DNA of 64,000 bases, taken from the NCBI RefSeq assembly GCF_003160695.1, contig NZ_QGDD01000006.1, positions 1-64,000 on the forward strand. The letters are read 5' to 3'. How positions within the stretch are numbered: the first letter of the stretch is position 1; every line of letters begins with the position of its first letter. The stretch comes from Nocardioides silvaticus. Lineage in GTDB: Bacteria > Actinomycetota > Actinomycetes > Propionibacteriales > Nocardioidaceae. The notes beneath the pieces were generated by a model that did no database searches, was not told the DNA's origin, and saw only the letters and a list, made by a program, of their open reading frames with translations. A program made the translations under genes and the position numbers. Shown piece by piece: positions 42,379-50,721 of the stretch.

Positions 42379-43143
42379 ATGACCTACGACGACGAGATCA
42401 GGCTCACGGAGCTGATCGGGTCGCTGCAGACCTTGCTCCTCAGTACCACCGACATGAAGACGTTCCTCGAGGGCGTCACTGTCGTAGCGGGTTCCGTCGT
42501 GGACCCGCCCGCCTCGTGCGGGATCACCACCGTTGTCGACGGACGCCCGACGAGCGTCGCGACCAGCGACCCCCGGGCCGCCGCGCTGGACGAGGCCCAG
42601 TACGCCTACGGGTCCGGGCCGTGCCTCGAGGCGATCGAGACCGGAGCGCCGGTCGAGGTGGCGGACCAGGCTGCGGACGAGCGGTGGGCCGAGTACGGCG
42701 CTCGTGCGGCCGAGATCGGTCTGCGCTCGTCGCTCAGCATCCCGATGCGCACGGCGGACGGACGCACCCTCGGCGCGGTGAACGTCTACGGCTACGACCG
42801 GCCGCGGGAGTTCGGGCCGGAGGAGCGCGAGCGGCTCGAGTCCTTCGCGGACCAGGCGGCGGTCGCGCTGGCGCTCGCACTCCAGCGCGAGGACCTGCAC
42901 CGGCTCACCGCCCAGCTGGAGCAGGCACTCGTGTCGCGCTCGGTCATCGACCAGGCGATCGGCGTGCTCATGGCCGAGGAGCGGTGCGACGCCCAGGCTG
43001 CCTTCGACCTGCTGCGGCAGCACTCCCAGAACCACAACCGCAAGCTGCGGGACGTGGCTGCCGACTTCCTGACCCGCTTCACCGGGCACCGCCCCGCGGA
43101 CGGCGTCGGGCGGGACGTGCCCGACGACCTGGCACCCGCTTGA
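42379..43143 (+). CDS. GAF-ANTAR domain protein
   Basis: 254 residues. GAF domain about 15-165 (GPCLEAIETGAPVEVADQAADERW, then SSLSIPMRTADGRTLGAVNVYG) and a C-terminal ANTAR RNA-binding domain about 172-230 (LVSRSVIDQAIGVLMAEERCDAQAAFDLLRQHSQNHNRKLRDVA in outline). ANTAR proteins bind paired-hairpin RNA to prevent termination. A common actinobacterial pair with the following STAS gene, 84 bp downstream. The signal perceived by GAF is unknown. Confidence 0.92.
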   Translation: MTYDDEIRLTELIGSLQTLLLSTTDMKTFLEGVTVVAGSVVDPPASCGITTVVDGRPTSVATSDPRAAALDEAQYAYGSGPCLEAIETGAPVEVADQAADERWAEYGARAAEIGLRSSLSIPMRTADGRTLGAVNVYGYDRPREFGPEERERLESFADQAAVALALALQREDLHRLTAQLEQALVSRSVIDQAIGVLMAEERCDAQAAFDLLRQHSQNHNRKLRDVAADFLTRFTGHRPADGVGRDVPDDLAPA

Positions 43144-43227
43144 CAAGGAGGCGTACTGTCGGAGGTGGTTGAGTCAGCAGCCGGGCGGAAGTGATCGCCA
43201 CTCGGGTTCCACCCAGGAGCTTCCCAG

Positions 43228-43638
43228 ATGTCCGTCCTCTCACCACCGCCTCGCCGACCTCCCGACCTGGTTCTCGGCAGCACCCCGGACCTCGTCGGCG
43301 ACGACACCCCGGGGAGTCCCGGGTTCCTCCTCGACGTCCGCATCCGGTTCACGCCCAGCCTCCCCGTCGTCCGACTCGGAGGGGAGCTCGACCTCGACTC
43401 GGTCCACCTGCTCACCGACGCGCTCGACTCCCTGAACGTCGCCCACTGTCCCGCCGACCTGGTGCTGCTCGACCTCACCGGCGTCACGTTCTGCGACGTG
43501 GCCGGGCTCCGTGGGATCGACCGGGGCGCCGAGGCGCTCGCCCGCTCAGGGCGGGAGCTGCTGCTCTACCACGTGCCGACCTGCGTGGAGCGGCTGATGC
43601 GGCTGACCGGCATCGGCGCGGGCCTCCAGCAGCGCTGA
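43228..43638 (+). CDS. STAS-domain anti-sigma factor antagonist lacking the phosphorylatable serine
   Basis: 136 residues: Pro-rich N-terminus (about 1-35), then STAS fold (LPVVRLGGELDLDSVHLLTDALDSL, LVLLDLTGVTFCDVAGLRGIDRG). In SpoIIAA/RsbV proteins the loop reads D-S-S-G-L, whose Ser is the phosphorylation site; here it is D-V-A-G-L. It therefore cannot be switched off by anti-sigma kinase phosphorylation in the standard way and may be constitutively active or bind differently. The frame begins at ATG 43228 after a weak RBS. Confidence 0.85.
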   Translation: MSVLSPPPRRPPDLVLGSTPDLVGDDTPGSPGFLLDVRIRFTPSLPVVRLGGELDLDSVHLLTDALDSLNVAHCPADLVLLDLTGVTFCDVAGLRGIDRGAEALARSGRELLLYHVPTCVERLMRLTGIGAGLQQR

Positions 43639-43645
43639 CGCACGG

Positions 43646-44515
43646 TCAGCGCAGGCGTCGGGCCACGAACCGCGCGGACGGGCCGGCGATGGCGTCCTGC
43701 GCCGCGACCAGTGCGAGCTCGCGGGTGCCGGCGTCCAGCGTCGCCTGCAGTACGGCGAACACCGCGTTGGTCGTGCGCTCGACGGCGGTCTGCGGGGAGC
43801 CGGTTTCGAGCAGGTGGGCCAGGTAGAGGGCGGCCGTCAGGTCGCCCCCGCCGTTGGGGCCGATCGGCAGCAGGGGAGTGGTGACCGCCCACGCGCCCTC
43901 GTCCGACACCGCGACCACGTCGAGCTCCTCCTCGTCGGTGGCCGAGCCGTCCGCGACCCTCGGGTAGCGGACCGAGGTGACGAGCACGTCCCGCGGACCG
44001 CGGTCGCGCAGCTCGTCCACGGCGGCGAGCACCTCCTCCGGCGAGGTCGTGGTGCGACCGGTCAGGAAGTCGAGCTCGAAGTGGTTGGGCGTGACGATGT
44101 CGGCGTGGGGGACCACCTCGTCGCGCAGGAACTCCGGGATGCCGGGGCGCACGAACACGCCGCGGCCGACGTCGCCGATCACCGGGTCGCAGCAGTACCG
44201 CGCGGCCGGGTTGAGCGCCTTGACCTGCGCCACGGCGTCGAGGATCACCGCGCCCATCGCCGGGTCGCCCTGGTAGCCGGACAGGACCGCGTCCGCCGTA
44301 CCGAGCACCCCGCGGTCCGCGATGCCGGCGATCACCTCGCGCACGTCGTCCGGTGCGAGCAGCGGCCCGCGCCAGGCGCCGTAGCCGGTGTGGTTGGAGA
44401 AGTGGACGGTCACCACGGGCCACACCTCGTGGCCGAGGCGCTGCAGCGGGAACACCGCCGCGGAGTTGCCGACATGGCCGTAGGCGACCGAGGACTGGAT
44501 GGACAGGATCCGCAC
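43646..44515 (-). CDS. pdxY: Pyridoxal kinase
   Basis: 289 residues, ribokinase-like PdxY/PdxK: ILSIQSSVAYGHVGNSAAVFPLQRLG at 3-28, NHTGYGAWRG, DPVIGDVGRGVFV near 115, TPNHFELDFLTG near 141, and the C-terminal GPNGGGDLTAALYLAHLLE (GAGD-like anion hole, here GGGD). Phosphorylates pyridoxal. It is divergent from the GMC oxidoreductase across 101 bp containing two palindromes. Confidence 0.93.
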   Translation of the reverse strand: MRILSIQSSVAYGHVGNSAAVFPLQRLGHEVWPVVTVHFSNHTGYGAWRGPLLAPDDVREVIAGIADRGVLGTADAVLSGYQGDPAMGAVILDAVAQVKALNPAARYCCDPVIGDVGRGVFVRPGIPEFLRDEVVPHADIVTPNHFELDFLTGRTTTSPEEVLAAVDELRDRGPRDVLVTSVRYPRVADGSATDEEELDVVAVSDEGAWAVTTPLLPIGPNGGGDLTAALYLAHLLETGSPQTAVERTTNAVFAVLQATLDAGTRELALVAAQDAIAGPSARFVARRLR

Positions 44516-44539
44516 CCGACGATCCTGTCACCAAACGAA

Positions 44540-44556
44540 TACGAAACACTTTCGTA
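44540..44556. promoter_or_regulatory. Palindromic operator TACGAAA-CAC-TTTCGTA
   Basis: Perfect 7-bp arms with a 3-nt centre in the pdxY/GMC intergenic region, 60 bp upstream of the GMC ATG. AT-rich relative to the genome and suited to a TetR-type repressor; regulator unknown. Confidence 0.5.
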
Positions 44557-44563
44557 AACGAAC

Positions 44564-44577
44564 TAGAACAAGTTACA
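44564..44577. promoter_or_regulatory. KstR-consensus-like operator TAGAACAAGTTACA
   Basis: Matches the published KstR consensus TNNAACNNGTTNNA at every fixed position and lies 40 bp upstream of the GMC oxidoreductase start, where a repressor would block a promoter. KstR controls cholesterol catabolism in Rhodococcus and Mycobacterium. A single match in a GC-rich genome is suggestive, not proof. Confidence 0.45.
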
Positions 44578-44616
44578 GTTGCCGCGCCGAGTGGAGCGAC
44601 GAGCAGGGAGACCCAG

Positions 44617-46269
44617 ATGCCCAAGCGCGCAGCGCAGCGCAGCAACGAAGCCGACTACGTGGTGGTGGGGTCGGGGAGCTCCGGCTCGATCGTCGCCGCC
44701 CGCCTCGCCCAGTCGGGCGCGAGCGTGATCCTGCTGGAGGCCGGGAAGTCCGACGAGCAGATGCTCACGAAGATCCCCGGGATGATCGGCCCGATGCACG
44801 CCGAGCCGAAGATCAAGAAGCTCAACGACTGGGGCTTCTACTCGGTCCCGCAGGAGGGCCTCGACGGGCGTCGCATGCCGACGCCGCGCGGCAAGGTGCT
44901 CGGCGGCTCGAGCTCGGTCAACGGCATGGTCTACGTGCGCGGCAACCGCGCCAACTACGACTCCTGGGCGGCCGAGGGCAACACCGGCTGGAGCGCTGAC
45001 GAGGTCAACGACGCGTTCAAGCGCTACGAGGACTTCGAGGACGGCGAGAACGCCTACCGCGGCGCCGGCGGCCCGATCAAGATCGGTCGCAACAAGACGC
45101 CGCAGGAGGCCACCCACCAGTTCATCCAGGCCACCGCCGACACCCTCGGGGTGAAGGTCCTCGACGACTACAACGCCGCCGAGCAGGAGGGCATCGCCCG
45201 GATGCAGCAGAACGCCGTCGGCGGACTGCGCTACTCCTCGGCCCGCGGCTTCGTCCACCACCTCAACCCGCCGACGCTCGAGGTGCAGACCCGGGTCCAG
45301 GCCACCCGCATCGTCATCGAGAACGGCCGCGCCACCGGCGTCGAGGTCGCCGACCTCGACAAGACCGGGCTGGTCGCCACCACTCGCAGGATGATCCGTG
45401 CCGGCAAGGAGGTCATCGTCTCCGCCGGGTTCGTCGGCAGCCCGCAGCTGCTGATGCTGTCGGGCATCGGCCACGCCGACCACCTGTCCTCGGTCGGCAT
45501 CGACTGCGTCGCCGACCTGCCGGTGGGCGACAACCTGCACGACCACATGTTCCACGCGCTGACGTTCCACGTGCCGACGGTCACGCACCGCGGCACGCCG
45601 ATCTACTTCGGCAAGGGCCTGGTCCGGGAGAAGACCCGCGGCGGCTCGTTCCTCGCCAACTCGGTGTTCGAGTCGGTCGGCTTCGTCCGCACCTCGCTCG
45701 CCACCGACGTGCCGGACCTCCAGCTGCACATGCTGCCGTGGTCCTACCCGACGCCCAACCAGGACGCCCCGGTCCGCCACGAGGTGGACCCGCGCCCGGC
45801 GATCACCGTGCTGGCCACGCTGATCTACCCGCGCAGCCGGGGCACGCTCCGGCTCGCGTCCTCCGATCCGCTGACCGCGCCGCTCATCGACTACGGCTAC
45901 CTCACCGAGCCCGACGACGTCACCGTGCTCGCCGAGGGCACCGAGATGACCCGCGAGATCATGGCCGCCGCCGCCTTCGGCGGTGCGGTCAAGGAGGAGA
46001 TCCACCCGGGTCCGGCCGTGAAGGGCCAGGAGCTGCGGACCGCCCTGAAGAACCGCGCGACGTCGGTCTACCACGGCGTCGGCACCTGCCGGATGGGCGT
46101 CGACGAGCGGGCGGTGGTCACCCCCGAGCTCCAGGTCCGCGGCATCGAGGGACTGCGCGTGGTCGACGCCTCGATCATGCCGTCCATCACCGGCGGCAAC
46201 ACCAACGCGCCGTGCTACATGATCGGCGAGAAGGCCGCCGAGATCATCCTCGGAGGAGCGCCCTCGTGA
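44617..46269 (+). CDS. GMC-family FAD oxidoreductase (choline dehydrogenase-like)
   Basis: 550 residues. FAD motif VVVGSGSSGSIVAARLAQSG near 17-36 and LLEAGKSDE, GMC signature 1 PRGKVLGGSSSVNGMVYVRG near 90-110, signature 2 GSPQLLMLSGIGH near 280, and the C-terminal catalytic YHGVGTCRMG and TGGNTNAPCYMIGEKAAE. Oxidises an alcohol to an aldehyde, which the coupled aldehyde dehydrogenase would take to the acid. The substrate (long-chain or steroid alcohol, choline or other) is undetermined. Preceded by two operators; the stop overlaps the next gene (GTGA). Confidence 0.92.
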   Translation: MPKRAAQRSNEADYVVVGSGSSGSIVAARLAQSGASVILLEAGKSDEQMLTKIPGMIGPMHAEPKIKKLNDWGFYSVPQEGLDGRRMPTPRGKVLGGSSSVNGMVYVRGNRANYDSWAAEGNTGWSADEVNDAFKRYEDFEDGENAYRGAGGPIKIGRNKTPQEATHQFIQATADTLGVKVLDDYNAAEQEGIARMQQNAVGGLRYSSARGFVHHLNPPTLEVQTRVQATRIVIENGRATGVEVADLDKTGLVATTRRMIRAGKEVIVSAGFVGSPQLLMLSGIGHADHLSSVGIDCVADLPVGDNLHDHMFHALTFHVPTVTHRGTPIYFGKGLVREKTRGGSFLANSVFESVGFVRTSLATDVPDLQLHMLPWSYPTPNQDAPVRHEVDPRPAITVLATLIYPRSRGTLRLASSDPLTAPLIDYGYLTEPDDVTVLAEGTEMTREIMAAAAFGGAVKEEIHPGPAVKGQELRTALKNRATSVYHGVGTCRMGVDERAVVTPELQVRGIEGLRVVDASIMPSITGGNTNAPCYMIGEKAAEIILGGAPS

Positions 46270-47837
46270 CGACCCCGACCCGTCCGGCCACCCTCACCGA
46301 CGAGTTCCTCGAGGGCCTCGTCGCTCGGGTCCCCGGCTCCACCGGCGCGACCTGGAAGCTCACCGAGGTCTACACCGGCGAGGTGCTGGTCGAGCTGCCG
46401 CAGTCGACGCCCGCCGACATCGAGCGGGCCTTCCAGGAGGCACGCGCCGCGCAGCGGCTCTGGGCGCAGTGGCCGTTGAGGAAGCGGCTCGAGGTGTTCG
46501 AGCGTGCGCACACGCTGATGGTCGACAACGCGCTGACCACGGCCGACCTGCTCCAGGCCGAGAGCGGCAAGAACCGGCGGATGGCGGTCGAGGAGACCTG
46601 CGACCCGCCGATGGTCATCAGCCACTACCTCAAGCGCGCCCCGAAGGTGCTGGCGCCGAAGAAGCACGGCGGACCGGTGCCGTTCGTCTCCACCTCGACC
46701 GAGGTGCATGTGCCCAAGGGCGTCGTCGGGATCATCGCGCCGTGGAACTTCCCGTTCGCGACCGGACTCTCCGACGCCATCCCCGCGCTGATGGCCGGCA
46801 ACGCCGTCGTCGTGAAGCCGGACAACAAGACGGCTCTCAGCCCGCTCTTCGGCATCAGCCTGCTCGAGCAGGCCGGCCTTCCGAAGGGCCTGTTCCAGGT
46901 GGTCTGCGGTGAGGGGCCCGACGTCGGGCCGACGCTCATCGACAACGCGGACTACATCATGTTCACCGGCTCGACCGCGACCGGCCGGGTCATCGGGGAA
47001 CGGGCCGGCCGCAACCTGATCGGCTGCTGCCTCGAGCTCGGCGGCAAGAACCCGATGATCGTGCTCGACGACCTCGACGCCACCGGCGTGGAGGAGTGGG
47101 TCGAGAGCGCGACGTTCGGCGCGTTCGGCAACACCGGGCAGATCTGCATGCACATCGAGCGGATCTACCTCCCCGAGAGCAGGTACGACGAGCTGCGGGA
47201 CGCCTTCGTGAAGCGGGCCAGCAGCCTGCGGATCGGCGCGTCGTACGACTTCGGGCCGGAGATCGGCAGCCTGGTCTCGCCCGACCACCGCGACCGGGTC
47301 GCCTCGCACGTCGAGGACGCCGTCGCGAAGGGGGCGACCGTGCTGACCGGTGGCCGCGCGCGGCCGGACCTCGGCCCGGCCTTCTTCGAGCCGACCGTGC
47401 TCGAGGGCGTCACCAAGGACATGCTCGCCGGGCACACCGAGACGTTCGGCCCGGTCGTCGGTCTCTACCGCTACCGGTCGATCGACGAGGCCGTGCGGCT
47501 CGCCAACGACACCGACTACGGGCTCAACGCGTCGGTCTGGGGCAACGACCTGGCGCGCGCGGAGGCGATCGCCGCGCGCATCGAGTCGGGGAACGTCAAC
47601 ATCAACGACGCGCTGGCGACGGCGTACGCGTCGAAGGCGACGCCGTCCGGCGGTGTGAAGACCTCCGGCGTGGGTGCGCGGCACGGCGACCAGGGGCTGC
47701 TGAAGTACACCGACGTCAAGAACGTCGCGACGCTGAAGAAGCAGGTCCTCGGCGCCCGGCCGGGCCAGGACTACGACGCCTACGTCAAGCAGATGCTCCA
47801 GTCGCTGAAGCTGATGCGTCGCCTCCGCGTGCGCTGA
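46266..47837 (+). CDS. Succinate-semialdehyde dehydrogenase-type aldehyde dehydrogenase
   Basis: 523 residues, GTG start overlapping the GMC stop. ALDH motifs: PWNFPFATGLSDAIPALMAGNAVVVKPDN near 163-190, GSTATGRVIGE near 240, catalytic Glu in LELGGKNP near 260, Cys in NTGQICMHIERIY near 295, FFEPTVLEG and ETFGPVVGLYRY near 390. The form resembles the succinate-semialdehyde dehydrogenase (NADP+) group often found in steroid or lipid catabolic gene sets of actinobacteria. It would oxidise the aldehyde product of the GMC enzyme. Confidence 0.92.
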   Translation: MTTPTRPATLTDEFLEGLVARVPGSTGATWKLTEVYTGEVLVELPQSTPADIERAFQEARAAQRLWAQWPLRKRLEVFERAHTLMVDNALTTADLLQAESGKNRRMAVEETCDPPMVISHYLKRAPKVLAPKKHGGPVPFVSTSTEVHVPKGVVGIIAPWNFPFATGLSDAIPALMAGNAVVVKPDNKTALSPLFGISLLEQAGLPKGLFQVVCGEGPDVGPTLIDNADYIMFTGSTATGRVIGERAGRNLIGCCLELGGKNPMIVLDDLDATGVEEWVESATFGAFGNTGQICMHIERIYLPESRYDELRDAFVKRASSLRIGASYDFGPEIGSLVSPDHRDRVASHVEDAVAKGATVLTGGRARPDLGPAFFEPTVLEGVTKDMLAGHTETFGPVVGLYRYRSIDEAVRLANDTDYGLNASVWGNDLARAEAIAARIESGNVNINDALATAYASKATPSGGVKTSGVGARHGDQGLLKYTDVKNVATLKKQVLGARPGQDYDAYVKQMLQSLKLMRRLRVR

Positions 47838-47872
47838 GGTCGGACCCGGCGAGCGTGTCGCCGGGCCCGACC
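47838..47872. terminator. 15-bp hairpin between convergent aldehyde dehydrogenase and hsp20
   Basis: GGTCGGACCCGGCGA (47838-47852), loop GCGTG, TCGCCGGGCCCGACC (47858-47872); 14 of 15 positions pair (one G-T). It fills the gap between the two convergent stops, so it serves both directions. Confidence 0.7.
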
Positions 47873-47880
47873 CGGGGTGA

Positions 47881-48321
47881 TCATGCCTCGATCGCCTGCG
47901 TCTCGACCGCCGGCGTGGCGCCCGCGATCTCGATCTTGCGCGGCTTGGCCTTCTCGGCGACGGGTACGACGAGCCGGAGCACGCCGTTGTCGTAGCCGGC
48001 CTCGATCTTCGTCAGGTCGAGGTTGTCGCCGAGGACGAGCTGGCGGCTGAACTGGCCGTGGGTCCGCTCGGACGCGAGGCGCTGCCAGTCGCCGTTGCCG
48101 GCGACCCGCTCGGCCCGGACGGTCAGGACGTTGCGCTCGACGTCGATGTCGATGCTGTCGCGGCTGACGCCCGGCAGGTCGAACTCGATGACGAACCGGT
48201 CACCCTCGCGCCAGGCGTCCATCGGCATGACGGCGGGACGGTTGGTCGTGCCCGCGGACCCGAGCAGCTGGCTGGCCAGGCGGTCGAAGTCGCGGAACGG
48301 GTCGGTGGTGCGCAGCAACAT
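47881..48321 (-). CDS. Hsp20/alpha-crystallin small heat-shock protein
   Basis: 146 residues. Alpha-crystallin domain about 35-130: [42 protein letters not shown] in outline, then [43 protein letters not shown]. It prevents aggregation of unfolded proteins under stress. Divergent from a MerR/HspR-like regulator; the AT-rich intergenic operator likely carries its heat-shock control. Confidence 0.95.
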   Translation of the reverse strand: MLLRTTDPFRDFDRLASQLLGSAGTTNRPAVMPMDAWREGDRFVIEFDLPGVSRDSIDIDVERNVLTVRAERVAGNGDWQRLASERTHGQFSRQLVLGDNLDLTKIEAGYDNGVLRLVVPVAEKAKPRKIEIAGATPAVETQAIEA

Positions 48322-48385
48322 GGTTCCTCCTCCGGTGGAAGGCCGGACCTGCGTCCGGCGGTTTCGATTACCTGTAATGACGGTT

Positions 48386-48398
48386 ATAGATCATCTAT
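48386..48398. promoter_or_regulatory. ATAGAT-C-ATCTAT palindrome between hsp20 and merR
   Basis: Perfect 6-bp arms around a single C within a distinctly AT-rich island (48366-48415) in the 131-bp divergent region. Probable operator/promoter for hsp20 and merR. It is not the classical HspR HAIR element (CTTGAGT-N7-ACTCAAG). Confidence 0.45.
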
Positions 48399-48452
48399 TC
48401 CTCTAAGATCAAGTCCTGACGCGGAGTCGTCGATCAGCCGGAGGAGGTAGCG

Positions 48453-48737
48453 ATGCCAGGGGAGCAGGTGCGCGGCGTCTACGCCATCTCGGTGGCCGCC
48501 GACCTGGTGTCGATGCAGGTCCAGAACCTGCGGGTCTACGAGCGTCGCGGGCTGGTCGAGCCGGCGCGGACGCCTGGTGGCTCGCGCCTCTACAGCCGCG
48601 CGGACATCGAGCGGCTGCACCGGATCCGCGACCTGCTCGGTGAGGGGCTCAACCTCGCCGGTATCGCCCGCGTGCTCGAGCTCGAGGGCGAGGTGTCCCG
48701 GCTCCGGAAGGAGAACGAGCGGCTGCGCGGCTCATGA
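48453..48737 (+). CDS. MerR-family (HspR-like) regulator
   Basis: 94 residues. Winged HTH of MerR type at 10-75 (VYAISVAADLVSMQVQNLRVYERRGLVEPARTPGGSRLYSRADIERLHRI in outline), then a short coiled coil (VSRLRKENERLRGS). Size and position next to hsp20 fit HspR-like repressors of chaperone genes. Its 3' end overlaps the idi stop on the other strand by 6 bp. Confidence 0.85.
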   Translation: MPGEQVRGVYAISVAADLVSMQVQNLRVYERRGLVEPARTPGGSRLYSRADIERLHRIRDLLGEGLNLAGIARVLELEGEVSRLRKENERLRGS

Positions 48738-49337
48738 GGCCTGGTCGCGTGCGGCCGGCGGCAGGTCGTCGTACGACGCGGTCGGCGCGGCCAACGGGTC
48801 CGCGGGCAGCAGCGCGACCTGCTCGCGACACCACTGGGACACCTCCCTGCTCCCGTCGAGCACACCCGCGCGGAAGTCCTCCCAGGGCTCCCAGACGGCG
48901 TCGGCCACCTCGTCGGCGTCCGGGGCCACCGGCTCGGTGACCGTCGCTGCGAACACCGGGCACATCTCGTTCTCCACGACGCCGTCCAGCTCTGCGCGGT
49001 AGCGGAACCCGGGCAGCAGCAGTCGGAGCTCGACGACGTCCGTCCCGAGCTCCTGCCGGACCCGCCGGCGAACCGCCTCCGCGATGCCCTCGCCGGGCCC
49101 CGGGTGCCCGCAGCAGGCGTTGGTCCAGACCCCCGCGAAGGTCTGCTTGTGCAGCGCCCTCCGCGTGACGAGGACCTGGCCCCGACCGTCGAACAGGTAG
49201 CAGGAGAACGCCAGGTGCAACGGGGTGTCGGCGTGGTGGACCGAGCGTTTGTCGGCCTGCCCGATCGCTCGTCCGGCCTCGTCGAGCAGGACGACGCTCT
49301 CGGCGTCGGTCGGGAGGGTCCTGGGATCGGTCGTCAT
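48732..49337 (-). CDS. idi: Isopentenyl-diphosphate delta-isomerase (type I)
   Basis: 201 residues, Nudix-like type I enzyme: HLAFSCYLFDGRGQVLVTRRA near 40-60, catalytic Cys in WTNACCGHPGPGE near 72-84, and the catalytic Glu region ENEMCPVFAATV near 122. Balances IPP and DMAPP, supplying the carotenoid genes upstream. It is the last gene of the ten-gene crt operon, overlapping PAP2 by ATGA. Confidence 0.95.
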   Translation of the reverse strand: MTTDPRTLPTDAESVVLLDEAGRAIGQADKRSVHHADTPLHLAFSCYLFDGRGQVLVTRRALHKQTFAGVWTNACCGHPGPGEGIAEAVRRRVRQELGTDVVELRLLLPGFRYRAELDGVVENEMCPVFAATVTEPVAPDADEVADAVWEPWEDFRAGVLDGSREVSQWCREQVALLPADPLAAPTASYDDLPPAARDQAS

Positions 49338-50224
49338 GACAGCACCTCATCAGTGGGGGGACAGGGACGGGAGGGCGCGGTCGATCGACGTCCGGCACGC
49401 CGGGCGAGCACTGCGGCGGAGACGGCAAGACCTGCGAGCGCCCAGCCGGCGAGCACGTCGACCACGTAGTGCTCCCCGGTGTAGACCAGCGTCAGCGCCA
49501 TGGCGAGCGCATACGCGAGCAGCACGGTCCGCGCGGTCGCGGCGACCGAGGGCCAGACGAACAACGCGACGAGCAGGGCCGCGCCGGCGTGCAGCGACGG
49601 CATGGCAGCGACGGGGTTGCTGCCTTGCTGACCGAGCTCGGTCAGCCGGGCGACCGCGTCGACCTGCAGCCACTCCCAGCCCAGGTGGGAGATCCGGTCG
49701 ACGCGGCCGATGTCGGCGCGCTCGGACGCCAGCCAGGGAGGCGCCGCCGGGTAGAGGACGTAGCCCGCGATCCCGACCAGCGCGAAGGACAGGACGGCCA
49801 CCAACCACTCCCGGAACCGCTCCCGGAGGCAGAACCAGACGATCGCTGTGAGGACGGGCAGCGAGACGAAGTGGGTGACGTAGACCAGCGCAGCCACGGC
49901 GTCGTACCACTGCGCGGAGCCGTCGACGAGCCGCTCCTGCAGCCACACGGTCGGCACCGCGCCGAACATCCGCTCGTCGGCCCGGGCCGGACCGAGGACG
50001 TGGAGGGGCGCGCCGACCCGGTTGACGTCGGCGCCCTCCCCGCGCCCGAGCGGCGCGGTGACCCACTGGGCGACCCAGTACGCGACCAGGATCGCGCTCA
50101 GCGGCGACCACGCGATGAGCAGCTGCGCGATCGGCCCGTGCCGGGACGTCTCGCTCGTCGCGGTCCGTCCGCGCTGGTCGACCGCCTCGGCGTTCTCGGT
50201 GTTCTCGCTGCGGACATCGGTCAT
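49334..50224 (-). CDS. PAP2-superfamily membrane phosphatase or transferase in the crt operon
   Basis: 296 residues, about six hydrophobic segments. PAP2 motifs: MPSLHAGAALLVAL near 215 (motif 2) and YTGEHYVVDVLAGWALAGL near 255 (motif 3, H-x3-D), as in the inositol-phosphotransferase-like PAP2 branch. Possible roles are removal of prenyl pyrophosphate groups or lipid-linked sugar transfer onto the carotenoid; which of these cannot be decided. Coupled by ATGA overlaps on both sides. Confidence 0.75.
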   Translation of the reverse strand: MTDVRSENTENAEAVDQRGRTATSETSRHGPIAQLLIAWSPLSAILVAYWVAQWVTAPLGRGEGADVNRVGAPLHVLGPARADERMFGAVPTVWLQERLVDGSAQWYDAVAALVYVTHFVSLPVLTAIVWFCLRERFREWLVAVLSFALVGIAGYVLYPAAPPWLASERADIGRVDRISHLGWEWLQVDAVARLTELGQQGSNPVAAMPSLHAGAALLVALFVWPSVAATARTVLLAYALAMALTLVYTGEHYVVDVLAGWALAGLAVSAAVLARRAGRRSTAPSRPCPPTDEVLS

Positions 50225-50721
50225 GCGCTGCCTCCCCGCAGCGCGAGCTTGTCGATCAGGCCCTGGGTGCGGAACCGGTTGTACCGCTGGATGAGCACGA
50301 AGGGCAGGTTGACCGCCACGCCGTACGTCACCAGCAGCGCGGACGCGAGCGGCGGGTTCCACAGCATGAACACCGGACCGCAGGCGAGGCACCACCAGTG
50401 CGCCAGCTCGGCCCTGCGCGTCTCGCGCACGAACAGCTCGAGACCTGCGCGGTCGCGGGCAGGCAGTCGTCGCTTGCTCACCCCGCCGCGGAACAAGCCG
50501 CCCGCCTCCGGCACCCGGTCCTTCCAGCGGTGGATCCGCAACCTCTGGCGGTACCACGTCCCGCGCGCCTCGAAGGCCCGCGGTCGCAGCAGCCACCCGT
50601 CACGGCCGAGTCGGTCGTCGCCGAGGCGGTAGGCCGCATACCCGCTGATGGTGTGGAAGGCGCCCCAGGCCGCGACGTCCACGAGGATCGTCAGCCACTG
50701 CGGCATGACCAGGCGCAACAC
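50221..50721 (-). CDS. CrtO-family glycosyl-carotenoid acyltransferase
   Basis: 166 residues with two or three hydrophobic segments. The central WYRQRLRIHRWKDRVPEAGGLF and VSKRRLP segment (about 53-82), then ETRRAELAHWWCLACGPVF and RYNRFR, match the glycosyl-4,4'-diaponeurosporenoate acyltransferase (CrtO) family of staphyloxanthin synthesis. GTG 50721 is preferred over ATG 50706 because GGGGAGG lies 8 nt upstream. Expected role: acylation of the sugar on a glycosylated carotenoid. Confidence 0.75.
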   Translation of the reverse strand: MLRLVMPQWLTILVDVAAWGAFHTISGYAAYRLGDDRLGRDGWLLRPRAFEARGTWYRQRLRIHRWKDRVPEAGGLFRGGVSKRRLPARDRAGLELFVRETRRAELAHWWCLACGPVFMLWNPPLASALLVTYGVAVNLPFVLIQRYNRFRTQGLIDKLALRGGSA

